Below, in pieces: positions 7,305-17,070 of a DNA stretch of 40,979 bases. Each line of letters begins with the position of its first letter. The first letter of the stretch is position 1. This DNA comes from an uncultured Candidatus Melainabacteria bacterium. Lineage in GTDB: Bacteria; Cyanobacteriota; Vampirovibrionia; Gastranaerophilales; Gastranaerophilaceae. Where the stretch lies: contig CAKVGW010000010.1 of NCBI GenBank assembly GCA_934747325.1, positions 1 to 40,979 of the forward strand, written 5' to 3'. The notes under the pieces are model-generated. The model made no database searches. It was not told the origin of the DNA and saw nothing but the letters and a program-made list of their open reading frames with translations. The position numbers and the translations under genes are program-made.

Positions 7305-8177
7305 ATGGCAGATTACACAGTTCAAGCAGGTGACACATTAACCAAAATTGCAAAAGCACATGGAACATCAGTTTCAGAATTGGCAAAACAAAATGGTATC
7401 AAAGATGTCAATAAAATTGAAATCGGTCAAGAATTAAGTTTGGGCAAAACAACAGTTTCTGCGCCAAAACCACAACAAGAACAAACAGTTGGCTTGGATA
7501 CCTTGGAAACTCAATCAAAGAAAGATTCTACTGATTTGGTCAAAGGAACTGCACTCGGATTCGGAGCAGCTTATGTAGGTGCTCATGTTTATGATGATGT
7601 AAAAAAACATGCACCAAAAGTGAAAGCTAAGACAGTGAATGCGTACGCACATATGAAGGCAACTGCCAAACAAAATGCAAATGCCGTGAAAAGCTTTGTA
7701 GCACAAAAAGCTAAACATACCGCAAAATCTGCAGAATTACACTATGCATTTGGTAAAGATGCCGTTCAAAAAGGAGTAAAAAATACAACCAATAACATAA
7801 GAACTGGCGTCCAGAGTGCTGCTTCGAAAACAAAAACCATTGCAGGGAAAGCTTTTCATAAAGCTAAAGTTGGTGGAAGATATACCAGATTTATTGCAAA
7901 CACCAAGATTGCACCAAAATTAATTAAGGGTGCTTCAAGATACGCAACCCCTCTAGCAATTGCCTTTGAAGCAGGAAAGTGCTACAAAGCTTTTGATAAT
8001 GGAGCCGTGGAAGGTAGAAAACAAATAGCAAAATCTACTTGCTCTCTTGCAGGTGGTTGGGCAGGTGCAAAAATAGGTGCATCTCTTGGTAGTTTTGCGG
8101 GCCCTGTCGGCACTGTTATAGGGGGTGTTGCCGGTGGTATCCTTGGATATTGTTTGGGCGAAAAATTGTGTTCATAA
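7305..8177 (+). CDS. LysM-domain protein with C-terminal glycine zipper
   Basis: A 290-residue protein. Residues 4-47 are a LysM module (YTVQAGDTLTKIAKAHGTSV...LAKQNGI...IEIGQELSL), which binds GlcNAc-containing glycans such as peptidoglycan. No signal peptide precedes it. A short hydrophobic patch lies near 78-94. The middle (about 95-215) is Lys/Ala-rich and basic. Residues 246-290 form a glycine zipper (GGWAGAKIGASLG, GPVGTVIGGVAGGILG) of the kind that packs in membranes, with Cys near the end. This layout is unusual: a glycan-binding module without export signal fused to a membrane-inserting tail. It could be a toxin or effector, a spanning cell-envelope protein, or be secreted by a non-Sec route. 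A good AGGAG site precedes the ATG. A hairpin follows the stop. Confidence 0.75.
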   Translation: MADYTVQAGDTLTKIAKAHGTSVSELAKQNGIKDVNKIEIGQELSLGKTTVSAPKPQQEQTVGLDTLETQSKKDSTDLVKGTALGFGAAYVGAHVYDDVKKHAPKVKAKTVNAYAHMKATAKQNANAVKSFVAQKAKHTAKSAELHYAFGKDAVQKGVKNTTNNIRTGVQSAASKTKTIAGKAFHKAKVGGRYTRFIANTKIAPKLIKGASRYATPLAIAFEAGKCYKAFDNGAVEGRKQIAKSTCSLAGGWAGAKIGASLGSFAGPVGTVIGGVAGGILGYCLGEKLCS

Positions 8178-8187
8178 AAAAGTTGAT

Positions 8188-8205
8188 GGTGCAAAAAATT
8201 GCACC
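8188..8205 (+). terminator. Hairpin after the LysM gene
   Basis: GGTGCAA (8188-8194) pairs with TTGCACC (8199-8205) 10 nt after the LysM stop. Only a mixed CTACTTCT tract follows, so as an intrinsic terminator it is weak. Confidence 0.4.
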
Positions 8206-8215
8206 CTACTTCTCT

Positions 8216-8282
8216 AAATTGAAAATGAACAATTGAAAATTATTTAAAACAATTTTCAATTGTCCACTTTCAATTTTCCATT
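8216..8282. repeat. A-rich inverted repeat built on GAAAATTG units
   Basis: CAATTGAAAATT (8230-8241) and AATTTTCAATTG (8251-8262) are perfect 12-bp inverted arms around a 9-base loop. The outer flanks also read ATTGAAAATG against TTTCAATTTTCCATT. Closely related wording occurs at 17674-17705 and 22071-22088, so this looks like a dispersed short repeat rather than a gene-specific site. Confidence 0.55.
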
Positions 8283-8323
8283 AAAATAAGGTAGATTATA
8301 ATCACATCCATTCGGTAATCTTA

Positions 8324-8416
8324 ATACGAGAAAGGCACTGGCATTACAATTTAAATCTTGTAATTTTACCAATGCCTTTCGACCAAGTATGAAAAGTCTT
8401 TTTGGTTACTTTTTCT
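8324..8416 (+). repeat. 93-bp hairpin repeat, copy 1
   Basis: It begins ATACGAGAAAGGCACTGG and ends GGTTACTTTTTCT. Inside, GAAAGGCACTGG...TTACAA folds back on TTGTAA...CCAATGCCTTTC as a long imperfect palindrome. Directly after it TTGGTTAC pairs with GTAACCAA (8402-8426). It matches copy 2 at all but three positions, at an offset of 206 bp. Confidence 0.7.
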
Positions 8417-8529
8417 TCGTAACCAACTTGTAGACTCAATTTGAGGTTGATCTATCGATATTATACAAGCTTGTAAGCTTAGCTAATGTCAACCGACCAA
8501 ATATCTATTTCACTAAACTAGTAGTCCCG

Positions 8530-8622
8530 ATACGAGAAAGGCACTGGCGTTACAATTTAAATCTTGTAATCTCACCAATGCCTTTCGACCAAGTATGAAA
8601 AGTCTTTTTGGTTACTTTTTCT
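8530..8622 (+). repeat. 93-bp hairpin repeat, copy 2
   Basis: This is the second direct copy, same length and orientation as 8324-8416. Three differences are all transitions: CAT/CGT before TTACAA, and two T-to-C changes after TTGTAA. The 113 bp between the copies (8417-8529) contain no gene but include the palindrome ACAAGCTTGT and a GGTTGA/TCAACC pair, so the whole 8.3-8.6 kb region is structured. No open reading frame of interest is seen from 8178 to 8635. Confidence 0.7.
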
Positions 8623-8635
8623 ACAGAAAAAGTAA

Positions 8636-8636
<1 letters not shown>
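8611..8636 (-). terminator. Perfect hairpin abutting the groL stop
   Basis: GTTACTTTTTCT (8611-8622) and AGAAAAAGTAAC (8625-8636) form a perfect 12-bp stem with a 2-base loop on DNA, and the last base overlaps the groL stop codon. On the minus strand it is followed by A-rich rather than T-rich sequence, so it may protect the mRNA end instead of terminating. Confidence 0.4.
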
Positions 8637-10447
<1,811 letters not shown>

Positions 10448-10735
10448 TTATTCAACTACTGCCAACGCATCCTTAATTGACAAAATTTTGTATTCAACAC
10501 CATCCATTTTAACATCAGTACCTGCGTATTTAGCATAAAGAACAATATCGCCTACTTTAACTTCCATAGGTTCTTTTTCACCCTTGTCGTTTGTTTTACC
10601 TTCACCAACTGCAACGACTTCACCTTTTTGAGGTTTTTCTTTTGCACTGTCTGGAATAAAAATTCCGCCGGAAGTTTGTTCTGTATCTTCAATAACTTTA
10701 ATAACGATTCTGTCTTGTAATGGTTTTAGTGCCAT
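10448..10735 (-). CDS. groS: Co-chaperonin GroES (Hsp10)
   Basis: A 95-residue cap of the GroEL chamber, a normal length. Typical features are [33 protein letters not shown] (written here in two parts: beta core [12 protein letters not shown], then the mobile loop [18 protein letters not shown]), the roof [30 protein letters not shown] and the closing [19 protein letters not shown] precedes the ATG at 10735. A TATAAA box on the minus strand (10765-10770) is a possible -10. It is first gene of the groS-groL pair and divergent from the DUF486 gene. Confidence 0.97.
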   Translation of the reverse strand: MALKPLQDRIVIKVIEDTEQTSGGIFIPDSAKEKPQKGEVVAVGEGKTNDKGEKEPMEVKVGDIVLYAKYAGTDVKMDGVEYKILSIKDALAVVE

Positions 10736-10835
10736 AATATAATCCTCCTATCTACTACAATACATTTATACCCCAGTTTTTGAAAATTTATAAAAAAGTT
10801 AAGAAAAAATTAATTATTGGTAAGAATTCATTTTA

Positions 10836-10844
10836 TGCTAAAAT
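10836..10844 (+). promoter_or_regulatory. Extended -10 for the DUF486 gene
   Basis: TG-C-TAAAAT ends 7 nt before the ATG at 10852, with no ribosome binding site between. This supports 10852, not the more upstream in-frame ATG at 10780, as the start. Confidence 0.45.
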
Positions 10845-10851
10845 AAATTGC

Positions 10852-11190
10852 ATGTTAAGACACATTACACCAATTATATTATTACTGATTTCAAATATAT
10901 TTATGACTTTTGCTTGGTATGGACATTTACGTTTCAGAAGCCTGCCACTTCTTATCGTAATATTGGCAAGCTGGGGAATTGCATTTTTTGAATATTGCTT
11001 TCAAGTACCTGCAAATAGGATTGGTTATGGCTACTATAATGCTGTTCAACTAAAAACAATCCAAGAAGTAATTACACTAACCGTTTTTTCTTTCTTTTCG
11101 GTTTTGTATTTGAAAGAACAGTTTAAATGGAATTACTTGATTGGATTTGTTTTTATAATATTAGCTGTATTTTTTATCTTTAAGAAATAA
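10852..11190 (+). CDS. DMT-superfamily small membrane protein (DUF486)
   Basis: A protein of 112 residues with four predicted membrane helices (about 3-19, 27-45, 62-85, 90-110). The text ISNIFMTFAWYGHLRF, LASWGIAFFEYCFQVPANRIGY and FKWNYLIGFVFIILAVFFIF is typical of DUF486, a four-helix family related to small multidrug-type transporters. Its substrate is unknown. The upstream extension from 10780 would add a Lys-rich tail absent from the family and start within the groS promoter region, so the later start is chosen. It is convergent with the next gene, 6 nt apart. Confidence 0.85.
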   Translation: MLRHITPIILLLISNIFMTFAWYGHLRFRSLPLLIVILASWGIAFFEYCFQVPANRIGYGYYNAVQLKTIQEVITLTVFSFFSVLYLKEQFKWNYLIGFVFIILAVFFIFKK

Positions 11191-11196
11191 ACATTT

Positions 11197-11688
11197 TTAA
11201 TGTTTTATAATAAGATCGTCAAGAATACTTGTAATTCTATCGACATCCGCTTCTGAGTCAATTTTCAGTACATTCTTTGAAAACGCATTTAGCATGTCTT
11301 CCGCAACAGTATCCTCTTTGTCCAAATATTGTTTGCTATTTTCAGCACCTCTATGCAAACTTTCGTTAATAGGTTTTACAAATTGTTTTAAAGATTTGCA
11401 TTCATATTGATTCATTGTATCAACAAGAGCTTGTTTAGCGACTTTAATTTCATGTCCATCTAGTTTAAGCTCTGATGCCATTTTTGCAATCATATTAAGC
11501 TCTTTTGGAGAAAGCATTTGTCTTGCACCTTTAAAATTTACTTGAGAACGACCAACTGTATCCATTGGATTGTCTAAAGAATTTACAGTTGCTTCGTTTT
11601 TTGTTTCGGGTGCCGGTTCTGCCTTCATTGATTTAAAGTTCACCGGTGTTTGCACATTGTTTACAGAATTAGTTTCAAATTTTATCAT
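11197..11688 (-). CDS. Lineage-type protein with two V-N-F-K-(S/G) motifs
   Basis: A 163-residue soluble protein I cannot assign. The first 55 residues are low in structure and carry TPVNFKSMKA and SQVNFKGARQ. The rest (about 56-163) is helical: LSPKELNMIAKMASELKLDG, a Lys/Gln-rich helix, and a closing acidic helix ending VDRITSILDDLIIKH. No signal peptide or membrane segment is seen. AGGAG lies 9 nt before the ATG. The short F-K-G motif recurs in 18635-19588 and, from memory, in many hypothetical proteins of Gastranaerophilales. Confidence 0.75.
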   Translation of the reverse strand: MIKFETNSVNNVQTPVNFKSMKAEPAPETKNEATVNSLDNPMDTVGRSQVNFKGARQMLSPKELNMIAKMASELKLDGHEIKVAKQALVDTMNQYECKSLKQFVKPINESLHRGAENSKQYLDKEDTVAEDMLNAFSKNVLKIDSEADVDRITSILDDLIIKH

Positions 11689-11818
11689 TATAAAAACTCC
11701 TTTTATGCTTCTTTAAAAAACTATAAATACAGAAATTTGTTACTTTATATAAAAAGATTTACAAATTTTTACATGCTTATTTCAATTTTTGTAAATTTGC
11801 GCCACCCCATTTTTCATA

Positions 11819-11824
11819 TATAAT
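11819..11824 (+). promoter_or_regulatory. -10 box of lepA
   Basis: A perfect TATAAT ends 9 nt before the lepA ATG. TTTGCG (11796-11801) is a weak -35 at 17-base spacing. The leader would be about 2-3 nt. Confidence 0.4.
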
Positions 11825-11833
11825 TAAATTACT

Positions 11834-13636
11834 ATGAAACACAGAGAAAACGTACGAAATTTTTGCATTATTGCACACATTGACCATGGTAAGTCAACAT
11901 TAGCCGATAGATTATTAGAAGCAACAGGAACAATTGCACAGCGTGATATGCAAGCGCAACTTCTTGACACAATGGATATTGAGCGTGAGCGTGGAATTAC
12001 AATCAAACTTAACGCCGCTCGAATGAATTATACTTCTAATGATGGTGACAAATATATATTCAATTTGATTGACACTCCGGGACACGTCGATTTTTCGTAT
12101 GAAGTTTCACGTTCTCTAGCTGCTTGCGAAGGTGCTTTACTCATTGTTGATGCGACTCAAGGTGTTGAAGCACAAACTTTGGCAAACGTTTACATGGCTA
12201 TTGAACAGAATTTGGAAATTATTCCTGTAATCAATAAAATTGACCTTCCATCAGCAGATGTAGAAAGAGTTAAGGAAGAAATCGAGGAAATTTTAGGGAT
12301 TGATACTTCTATGGCAATTCCTGTTTCTGCAAAAACAGGAATTGGAATTCCTGATGTATTAGAAGCAATTGTAAAATTTGTTCCGCCTCCAGTTGATACA
12401 ACAGAAAAGCCTTTGCGCGCACTTGTTTTTGACAGTGCTTATGACCCATATTTGGGAACTCTTTGTTTCTTCAAAATTATGGATGGTAAAATGAAGCTTG
12501 GTGATAATGTCAAATTTATGGCATCAGGCAAGGAATATGAAATTACAGAACTTGGGTATCTTACTCCGCACAGAGTTCAGGTAGATGAACTTATTTGCGG
12601 TGACGTAGGTTATTTTGCAGGTTCTATTAAAGAAATTACACGTTTTGTAGGTGATACAGTAACTCACGTTGATGTGCCCGCAAAAGAACCTCTCCCGGGG
12701 TATAAAGAAGCTTTACCAATGGTATTTTCAGGCTTGTATCCTGTAGATAATGAAGATTATCATGAATTAAAAGAAGCTTTGGAAAAATTAAAACTTTCTG
12801 ACAGTTCAATTACATTTGAGCCCGAAACTTCAAGTGCGCTTGGCTTTGGATTCCGTTGCGGTTTCTTAGGTATGCTTCACATGGAAATTGCACAAGAAAG
12901 GTTGGAAAGAGAATACGACCTTTCAATTGTAACAACTGCGCCATCAGTAGTTTACAAAGTGCATAAAACAAATGGCGAGGTTATAGAAATTGATAACCCT
13001 GCTAACTTACCTCCAGCACAAACAAGAGATTTTATTGAAGAACCGTATGTAAAAGTTTCAATAATTACGCCAAATGATTTTGTTGGTACGCTTATGGATT
13101 TGTGCCAAACAAAACGCGGTATTTTTATCAACATGAATTATTTGGACAAAGTTCGTGTTGATTTAATCTATCATTTGCCTTTGAGTGAAGTTATTACTGA
13201 TTTTTATGACCAATTAAAATCACGTTCAAAAGGTTACGCAAGTTTGGATTACGAATTTGTTGATTATAAACGTTCAAAACTTGTTAAATTAGATATTATG
13301 CTGGCAGGTGAAGTTGTTGACGCTTTGTCTGTAATTTGTCACGAAGACAGCGCGTTTTACATAGGTCAAAAATTAACAGAAAAATTAAAAACCATTATTC
13401 CGCGTCAAATGTTTGAAGTTCCAATTCAGGCTGCTATTGGCGGAAGAGTAATTGCAAGAACGAATATTAAAGCGTTAAGAAAAAGCGTTTTGGATAAATG
13501 CTATGGTGGCGATATTTCACGTAAACGTAAGCTTTTGGAAAAACAAAAACGAGGTAAAAAACGTATGAAAGCCGTTGGACGTGTAGAAGTTCCACAAGAA
13601 GCATTCATGGCGGTGTTGAGCTTGGAAGAAGAATAA
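11834..13636 (+). CDS. lepA: Elongation factor 4 (LepA)
   Basis: A 600-residue ribosome-bound GTPase, full length for the family, involved in initiation and back-translocation. The G1 motif is AHIDHGKST (about 14-22), switch [10 protein letters not shown]3 DTPGHVDF, G4 NKID and G5 SAKTGIG. Then come EF-G-like domains II, III ([20 protein letters not shown]) and V ([20 protein letters not shown]), and the LepA-specific C-terminal domain. The gene has no ribosome binding site and a TATAAT just upstream, which is notable for such a conserved gene. A strong bidirectional terminator follows at 13647-13682. Confidence 0.97.
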   Translation: MKHRENVRNFCIIAHIDHGKSTLADRLLEATGTIAQRDMQAQLLDTMDIERERGITIKLNAARMNYTSNDGDKYIFNLIDTPGHVDFSYEVSRSLAACEGALLIVDATQGVEAQTLANVYMAIEQNLEIIPVINKIDLPSADVERVKEEIEEILGIDTSMAIPVSAKTGIGIPDVLEAIVKFVPPPVDTTEKPLRALVFDSAYDPYLGTLCFFKIMDGKMKLGDNVKFMASGKEYEITELGYLTPHRVQVDELICGDVGYFAGSIKEITRFVGDTVTHVDVPAKEPLPGYKEALPMVFSGLYPVDNEDYHELKEALEKLKLSDSSITFEPETSSALGFGFRCGFLGMLHMEIAQERLEREYDLSIVTTAPSVVYKVHKTNGEVIEIDNPANLPPAQTRDFIEEPYVKVSIITPNDFVGTLMDLCQTKRGIFINMNYLDKVRVDLIYHLPLSEVITDFYDQLKSRSKGYASLDYEFVDYKRSKLVKLDIMLAGEVVDALSVICHEDSAFYIGQKLTEKLKTIIPRQMFEVPIQAAIGGRVIARTNIKALRKSVLDKCYGGDISRKRKLLEKQKRGKKRMKAVGRVEVPQEAFMAVLSLEEE

Positions 13637-13646
13637 ATTTCATAAA

Positions 13647-13682
13647 CAAAAGACGTTGCTTTTTTTACAAGCAACGTCTTTT
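13647..13682. terminator. Bidirectional intrinsic terminator
   Basis: AAAAGACGTTGCTT (from 13648) and AAGCAACGTCTTTT (to 13682) form a 14-bp perfect stem around a 7-base loop. Its A and T ends let it serve both lepA and the convergent PLP enzyme gene. Confidence 0.85.
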
Positions 13683-13696
13683 ATTAAATATCATTT

Positions 13697-14920
13697 CTAA
13701 AGTTTTTTAACAATTTCTTCCAAACAAATTTTTACGTGCGCATAATTTAAACCACCCTGCATGTAAGCTACATAAGGTGCACGCATTGGACCGTCTGCTG
13801 AAAGTTCAATTGTCGAACCTTCCACAAATGTTCCACCAGCCATAATAACCTTGTCTTCATATCCCGGAATATATTCAGGAATTGGCGTTACATACCCGTT
13901 AACAGGTGAAAGAGATTGAATTGTTCTACAGAATTCTTCTAAAGGTTCCGGTGCACCAAATATAATATTTTGGATAATATCAGTTCTTTTTTCATAATAT
14001 TTAGGGCTTGAATCAAATCCAATATCTTCAAAAACTTTTGCCGCCAATATAGCACCTTTAATAGCTTCTGAAACAATTGAAGGCGCCATAAACAGACCTT
14101 GGAATATCAATCTGTGTTGATTAAACATTGCACCGCCTTCTGAACCAATCCCCGGAGCTGTCAAACGGTTTGCAGAACGCTCAACAAAAAGCTCTTTACC
14201 TGCAATATATCCGCCTGCTTCAACAATACCACCACCTGCGTTCTTAATCAAAGAACCTGCCATCAAATCAGCACCAACTTCTAACGGTTCTTTTGTATCA
14301 GCAAATTCACCGTAGCAGTTGTCCACAAAACAAATACAATTTGGATTTTTTGATTTAACAATTTTACAAATCTTTTCAATAGTTTCCATAGATAGAGATT
14401 TACGCGTTGAATAACCTTTAGAACGTTGAATCAATACCATTGTAGTCGAGTCATCAACCATTTCTTCAAGTTTTTCAAAATCAATATCCATTCCGTTAAT
14501 TAGCGGAACTTCATCATACAAAACACCGTTACCGATTAAAGATGAGCGTTTTGTTTCTTCATCACCTGCTGTTCCAATAACTTCTTGCATTGTATCATAA
14601 GGAGCACCTGCAACGGAAATCAACTTGTCACCATATTTAAGATTTCCAAATAAAGCACACGCAAGAGTGTGTGTGCCTGACGCAAAATGAATTCTTACCA
14701 AAGCTTTTTCCGCACCAAAAACTTGTGCAAAAACTTTATCTAAAACTTCACGTCCCAAATCATCATGCCCGTAACCTGAAACCGTATAAAAATGTTCAGG
14801 CGCAACTTTATTATCAAAAAACGCCTTCAAGACTTTTCTTTGATTAAAATCTCTAATATCGTTTACACGTTCAAATTCTTTTTCTAATAACTTTTCAGCT
14901 TGTTTAAAATCATAATTCAT
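13697..14920 (-). CDS. Methionine gamma-lyase-like PLP enzyme (aluminium-resistance protein family)
   Basis: A cytoplasmic enzyme of 407 residues, fold type I and pyridoxal-phosphate dependent. Features are YTVSGYGHDDLGREVLD near the start, FASGTHTLACALFGN, APYDTMQEVIG, FVDNCYGEF (the PLP-binding Asp), and GSLIKNAGG with the probable Schiff-base lysine at residue 226. These match the family annotated as methionine gamma-lyase family or aluminium-resistance protein, whose true substrate is not well settled. An in-frame TTG at 14941 opens the frame, but the ATG at 14920 (MNYDFKQ) is the likely start. It shares a terminator with lepA. Confidence 0.85.
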   Translation of the reverse strand: MNYDFKQAEKLLEKEFERVNDIRDFNQRKVLKAFFDNKVAPEHFYTVSGYGHDDLGREVLDKVFAQVFGAEKALVRIHFASGTHTLACALFGNLKYGDKLISVAGAPYDTMQEVIGTAGDEETKRSSLIGNGVLYDEVPLINGMDIDFEKLEEMVDDSTTMVLIQRSKGYSTRKSLSMETIEKICKIVKSKNPNCICFVDNCYGEFADTKEPLEVGADLMAGSLIKNAGGGIVEAGGYIAGKELFVERSANRLTAPGIGSEGGAMFNQHRLIFQGLFMAPSIVSEAIKGAILAAKVFEDIGFDSSPKYYEKRTDIIQNIIFGAPEPLEEFCRTIQSLSPVNGYVTPIPEYIPGYEDKVIMAGGTFVEGSTIELSADGPMRAPYVAYMQGGLNYAHVKICLEEIVKKL

Positions 14921-14961
14921 AATAAGAAAATCATATTGCAAGCAAAATAGAGAGTCAACGG

Positions 14962-14976
14962 CTTGTTAATAACAAG
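14962..14976. other. Short inverted repeat in a divergent promoter region
   Basis: CTTGTT-aat-AACAAG is a perfect 6-3-6 inverted repeat between the PLP enzyme gene (minus) and the vWA gene (plus). It could be an operator half-site pair. Evidence is limited to its position and symmetry. Confidence 0.3.
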
Positions 14977-15017
14977 TTCGGCAATTAATTTTTTTTACTT
15001 CAATGTTATTTTAGGGT

Positions 15018-15716
15018 ATGAAAAAAATTGCGTTATTATTTTTACTTGTAATAATTCCTGTACTTGCATTTGACGTTTACATGCCAGACGAATACAATTT
15101 TAAAGACCATGGCGATAAGCTTTTATTTGTAATAGATTACTCAAACAGTATGGGTGAATATTTGGAACACAAAACAAAAGTTAATCAAGTCAAAGAAATG
15201 ATGACAAAAATTCTTCCTCAAATTTCACCAGAAACAAAAGTCGGATTAAGAGTTTATGGTCACACCTGTAACCTCATTGCCTATAACGCCTGCAGAAGTT
15301 CAGAATTAGTAACACCACTGGGGTTTTCAAATTCAACCAATATTTTATCAGAAATGTCACACCTTCGTCCTAGAGGCATGACACCGATTACATATTCTCT
15401 AAAACAGGCCGTTAACAAAGATTTGCAAGGATACGACGGAATAAAACACATAATTCTTCTAACTGACGGTGGGGAAAATTGTGACGAAAGTCCTTGCGAT
15501 TATTCAATTGAATTGGTCAAAAAGCGAAAAGACATAAAAATAGACGTCATCGCTTTTAATGTTCATGATGACGACGATTTGGCACAGCTAAAATGTACGG
15601 CAGATGTAACAGGCGGACGCTTTAGCGAAGCCGATACTAAAGCACAATTATTCCATACGATGGAAGAATTGGTTCTACCGCATAAAAGCGTAGAAGCGAC
15701 AATTTATAAAGAATAG
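15018..15716 (+). CDS. Exported von Willebrand factor A domain protein
   Basis: A 232-residue protein with a short signal peptide (KKIALLFLLVIIPVLA, about 2-17). It is followed by a vWA domain over about 33-215. The metal-ion-dependent adhesion site reads DYSNSMGE with D40, S42 and S44; the Thr position is likely RGMTPITYS and the Asp region LTDGGENCDE. Several Cys (CNLIAYNAC, CDESPCDY) could form disulfides outside the cytoplasm. Such proteins bind partner proteins through a divalent metal, but the partner is unknown. No lipobox or membrane anchor is visible. It has no clear ribosome binding site. It converges with a small gene on the other strand. Confidence 0.82.
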   Translation: MKKIALLFLLVIIPVLAFDVYMPDEYNFKDHGDKLLFVIDYSNSMGEYLEHKTKVNQVKEMMTKILPQISPETKVGLRVYGHTCNLIAYNACRSSELVTPLGFSNSTNILSEMSHLRPRGMTPITYSLKQAVNKDLQGYDGIKHIILLTDGGENCDESPCDYSIELVKKRKDIKIDVIAFNVHDDDDLAQLKCTADVTGGRFSEADTKAQLFHTMEELVLPHKSVEATIYKE

Positions 15717-15739
15717 CCTATTCTTTGAATTATTTGGAT

Positions 15740-15985
15740 TTATTTCAACATCGTAGAAATAAATCTGATAGAATCATCCGCTAATTCTTTGACGAAATCT
15801 TTTGCAATTTTATGCAACGGTCTGCTGTCAATTTTATCAAAAATTGCATAAATCGGATCACCGCCATTGTTAAATCGCATTTGTCGGTCTTTTTTGTTCA
15901 AATAATAGCAATGAAAATCCGGCGGAATATCTATTGAGCCGATTGGTTTTTTGTTTCTTTCAATTGCGTCATAAGTTGCTGTCAT
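15740..15985 (-). CDS. Small protein of unknown function
   Basis: An 81-residue soluble protein, MTATYDAIERNKKPIGSI at the start and KDFVKELADDSIRFISTMLK at the end. It has a middle rich in Asp/Asn/Gly/Tyr (NNGGDPIYAIFDKID). No motif is recognised. AGAGAG 7-8 nt upstream is a modest ribosome binding site. It faces the vWA gene. Codon use and an upstream site make a real gene likely, but no homologue comes to mind. Confidence 0.55.
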   Translation of the reverse strand: MTATYDAIERNKKPIGSIDIPPDFHCYYLNKKDRQMRFNNGGDPIYAIFDKIDSRPLHKIAKDFVKELADDSIRFISTMLK

Positions 15986-16096
15986 AGTTTTAACTCTCTA
16001 TTAAATATCTCTTACATGTATATAAAGTTATTTTTAAAATACGGATTTCAAGCTTAACTTATTTCTTTACAAATTGTAATATTTTAAAAAATGACA

Positions 16097-16102
16097 TATA
16101 AT
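16097..16102 (+). promoter_or_regulatory. -10 box inside the apparent ORF start of the recombinase
   Basis: A perfect TATAAT lies after an in-frame ATG at 16091 and ends 9 nt before the ATG at 16112. It argues that translation begins at 16112 on a nearly leaderless message. Confidence 0.45.
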
Positions 16103-16111
16103 AAAAGCAAC

Positions 16112-17023
16112 ATGCAGGAAACAGAAAAGCAATATATAGAAGATTTTAAAACATATTTGAGTGTAGAAAAAAATTTTTCGGAGCATACTCTTGCAGCTTA
16201 TGCCTCTGACATTGTGAGCTACATCCTTTGGCTAGACAATGTAAGCTGCACAAACGTTGATTTTAATAAACTTCGTGAATATTTGCATTTTATACAAAGA
16301 TTTGATTACAAAAAAACGACTATTGCAAGAAAAGTCGCTTCGATAAGAACTTTTTACAAGTTTTTATTCAGAGAGCGTTATATTGACTCTAATCCGGCAT
16401 TATCACTTTCTGCGCCTAAGCGTCCGAAATCATTGCCAAAATTTCTAACGCCGGAAGAAGTTGAACAAATACTTAATAATGTAAAAATTGAAACACCTGC
16501 GGGTTTCAGAAATCGTGTAATACTGGAACTTCTTTGGGCTACCGGCATGCGTATTTCAGAATTAAGCAATCTTAATTTTGGAGATTTAAATCTTGATGAA
16601 AACGAGATTAGAGTATTCGGTAAAGGCGCAAAAGAAAGAATCGTACTTGTTTCTGATAGGGCAAAAGGATATCTGGTTCAGTATATAAATTCAGCAAGAA
16701 AACTTATTGCGCCTGAATATAACACCAATGAAATTAACGATGACACCCCTCTATTTATAAACAATACAGGTTATCGTTTACAAAATAAAACAGTTCGAAA
16801 AGTTATTAATGAAATTGTTGAAAAAATTGAACTACCTAAAAAAGTTACACCACACGTTTTTCGTCACAGCTTTGCAACCAAATTAATTGAAAATGGTGCC
16901 GACTTAAGAGTAGTGCAAGAGCTTTTAGGACACGCAGGAATTTCTAACACACAAATTTATACACACATCTCAATGAAACACATGAAAGATGTTTATGAAG
17001 CTGCACATCCACATAGTAAATAA
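16112..17023 (+). CDS. Tyrosine recombinase of the XerC/XerD type
   Basis: A 303-residue site-specific recombinase, the normal Xer length, that would resolve chromosome dimers at dif. The N-terminal SAM-like core-binding domain spans about 8-95 (FKTYLSVEKNFSEHTLAAYA). The catalytic domain holds Arg147 (ATGMRISELSNL), Lys171 (FGKGAKERIV), His248 and Arg251 (HVFRHSFATKLIENGADLR), His274 (LLGHAGIS) and the nucleophile Tyr283 (TQIYTH). All catalytic residues are present. It stands alone beside housekeeping genes and no attachment site or phage gene adjoins it, so a housekeeping Xer is favoured over an integrase. XerC and XerD cannot be told apart from the sequence alone. Confidence 0.9.
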   Translation: MQETEKQYIEDFKTYLSVEKNFSEHTLAAYASDIVSYILWLDNVSCTNVDFNKLREYLHFIQRFDYKKTTIARKVASIRTFYKFLFRERYIDSNPALSLSAPKRPKSLPKFLTPEEVEQILNNVKIETPAGFRNRVILELLWATGMRISELSNLNFGDLNLDENEIRVFGKGAKERIVLVSDRAKGYLVQYINSARKLIAPEYNTNEINDDTPLFINNTGYRLQNKTVRKVINEIVEKIELPKKVTPHVFRHSFATKLIENGADLRVVQELLGHAGISNTQIYTHISMKHMKDVYEAAHPHSK

Positions 17024-17033
17024 GCAAAAAAAA

Positions 17034-17060
17034 TTAAGGGTACAAAAATTGCACCCTTAA
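17034..17060. terminator. Bidirectional terminator between xer and hsp20 genes
   Basis: TTAAGGGT (17034-17041) pairs with ACCCTTAA (17053-17060), with a further CAA/TTG inside. It is flanked by an A run on the left and CTTTTTT on the right, so it can serve both convergent genes. Confidence 0.75.
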
Positions 17061-17070
17061 CTTTTTTAAA

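Noticed and set aside
8178..8635. CRISPR array or small coding genes in the repeat-rich gap
   Set aside because: There are only two repeat copies with a 113-bp unrelated spacer, too long and too few for CRISPR. No convincing frame with a start signal is present.
10780..10851. Longer N-terminus for the DUF486 protein
   Set aside because: The extra residues are Lys-rich and absent from the family, and the extended -10 box lies inside this stretch.
10736..10851. Possible CIRCE or other heat-shock operator
   Set aside because: No match to either CIRCE half-site was found by eye on either strand.
14921..14941. Upstream TTG start of the methionine gamma-lyase-like gene
   Set aside because: There is no ribosome binding site for the TTG, and an ATG 21 nt downstream fits the family's start better.
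16112..17023. Phage or island integrase
   Set aside because: Length, domain layout and lack of attachment repeats or mobile genes nearby favour a housekeeping Xer protein.
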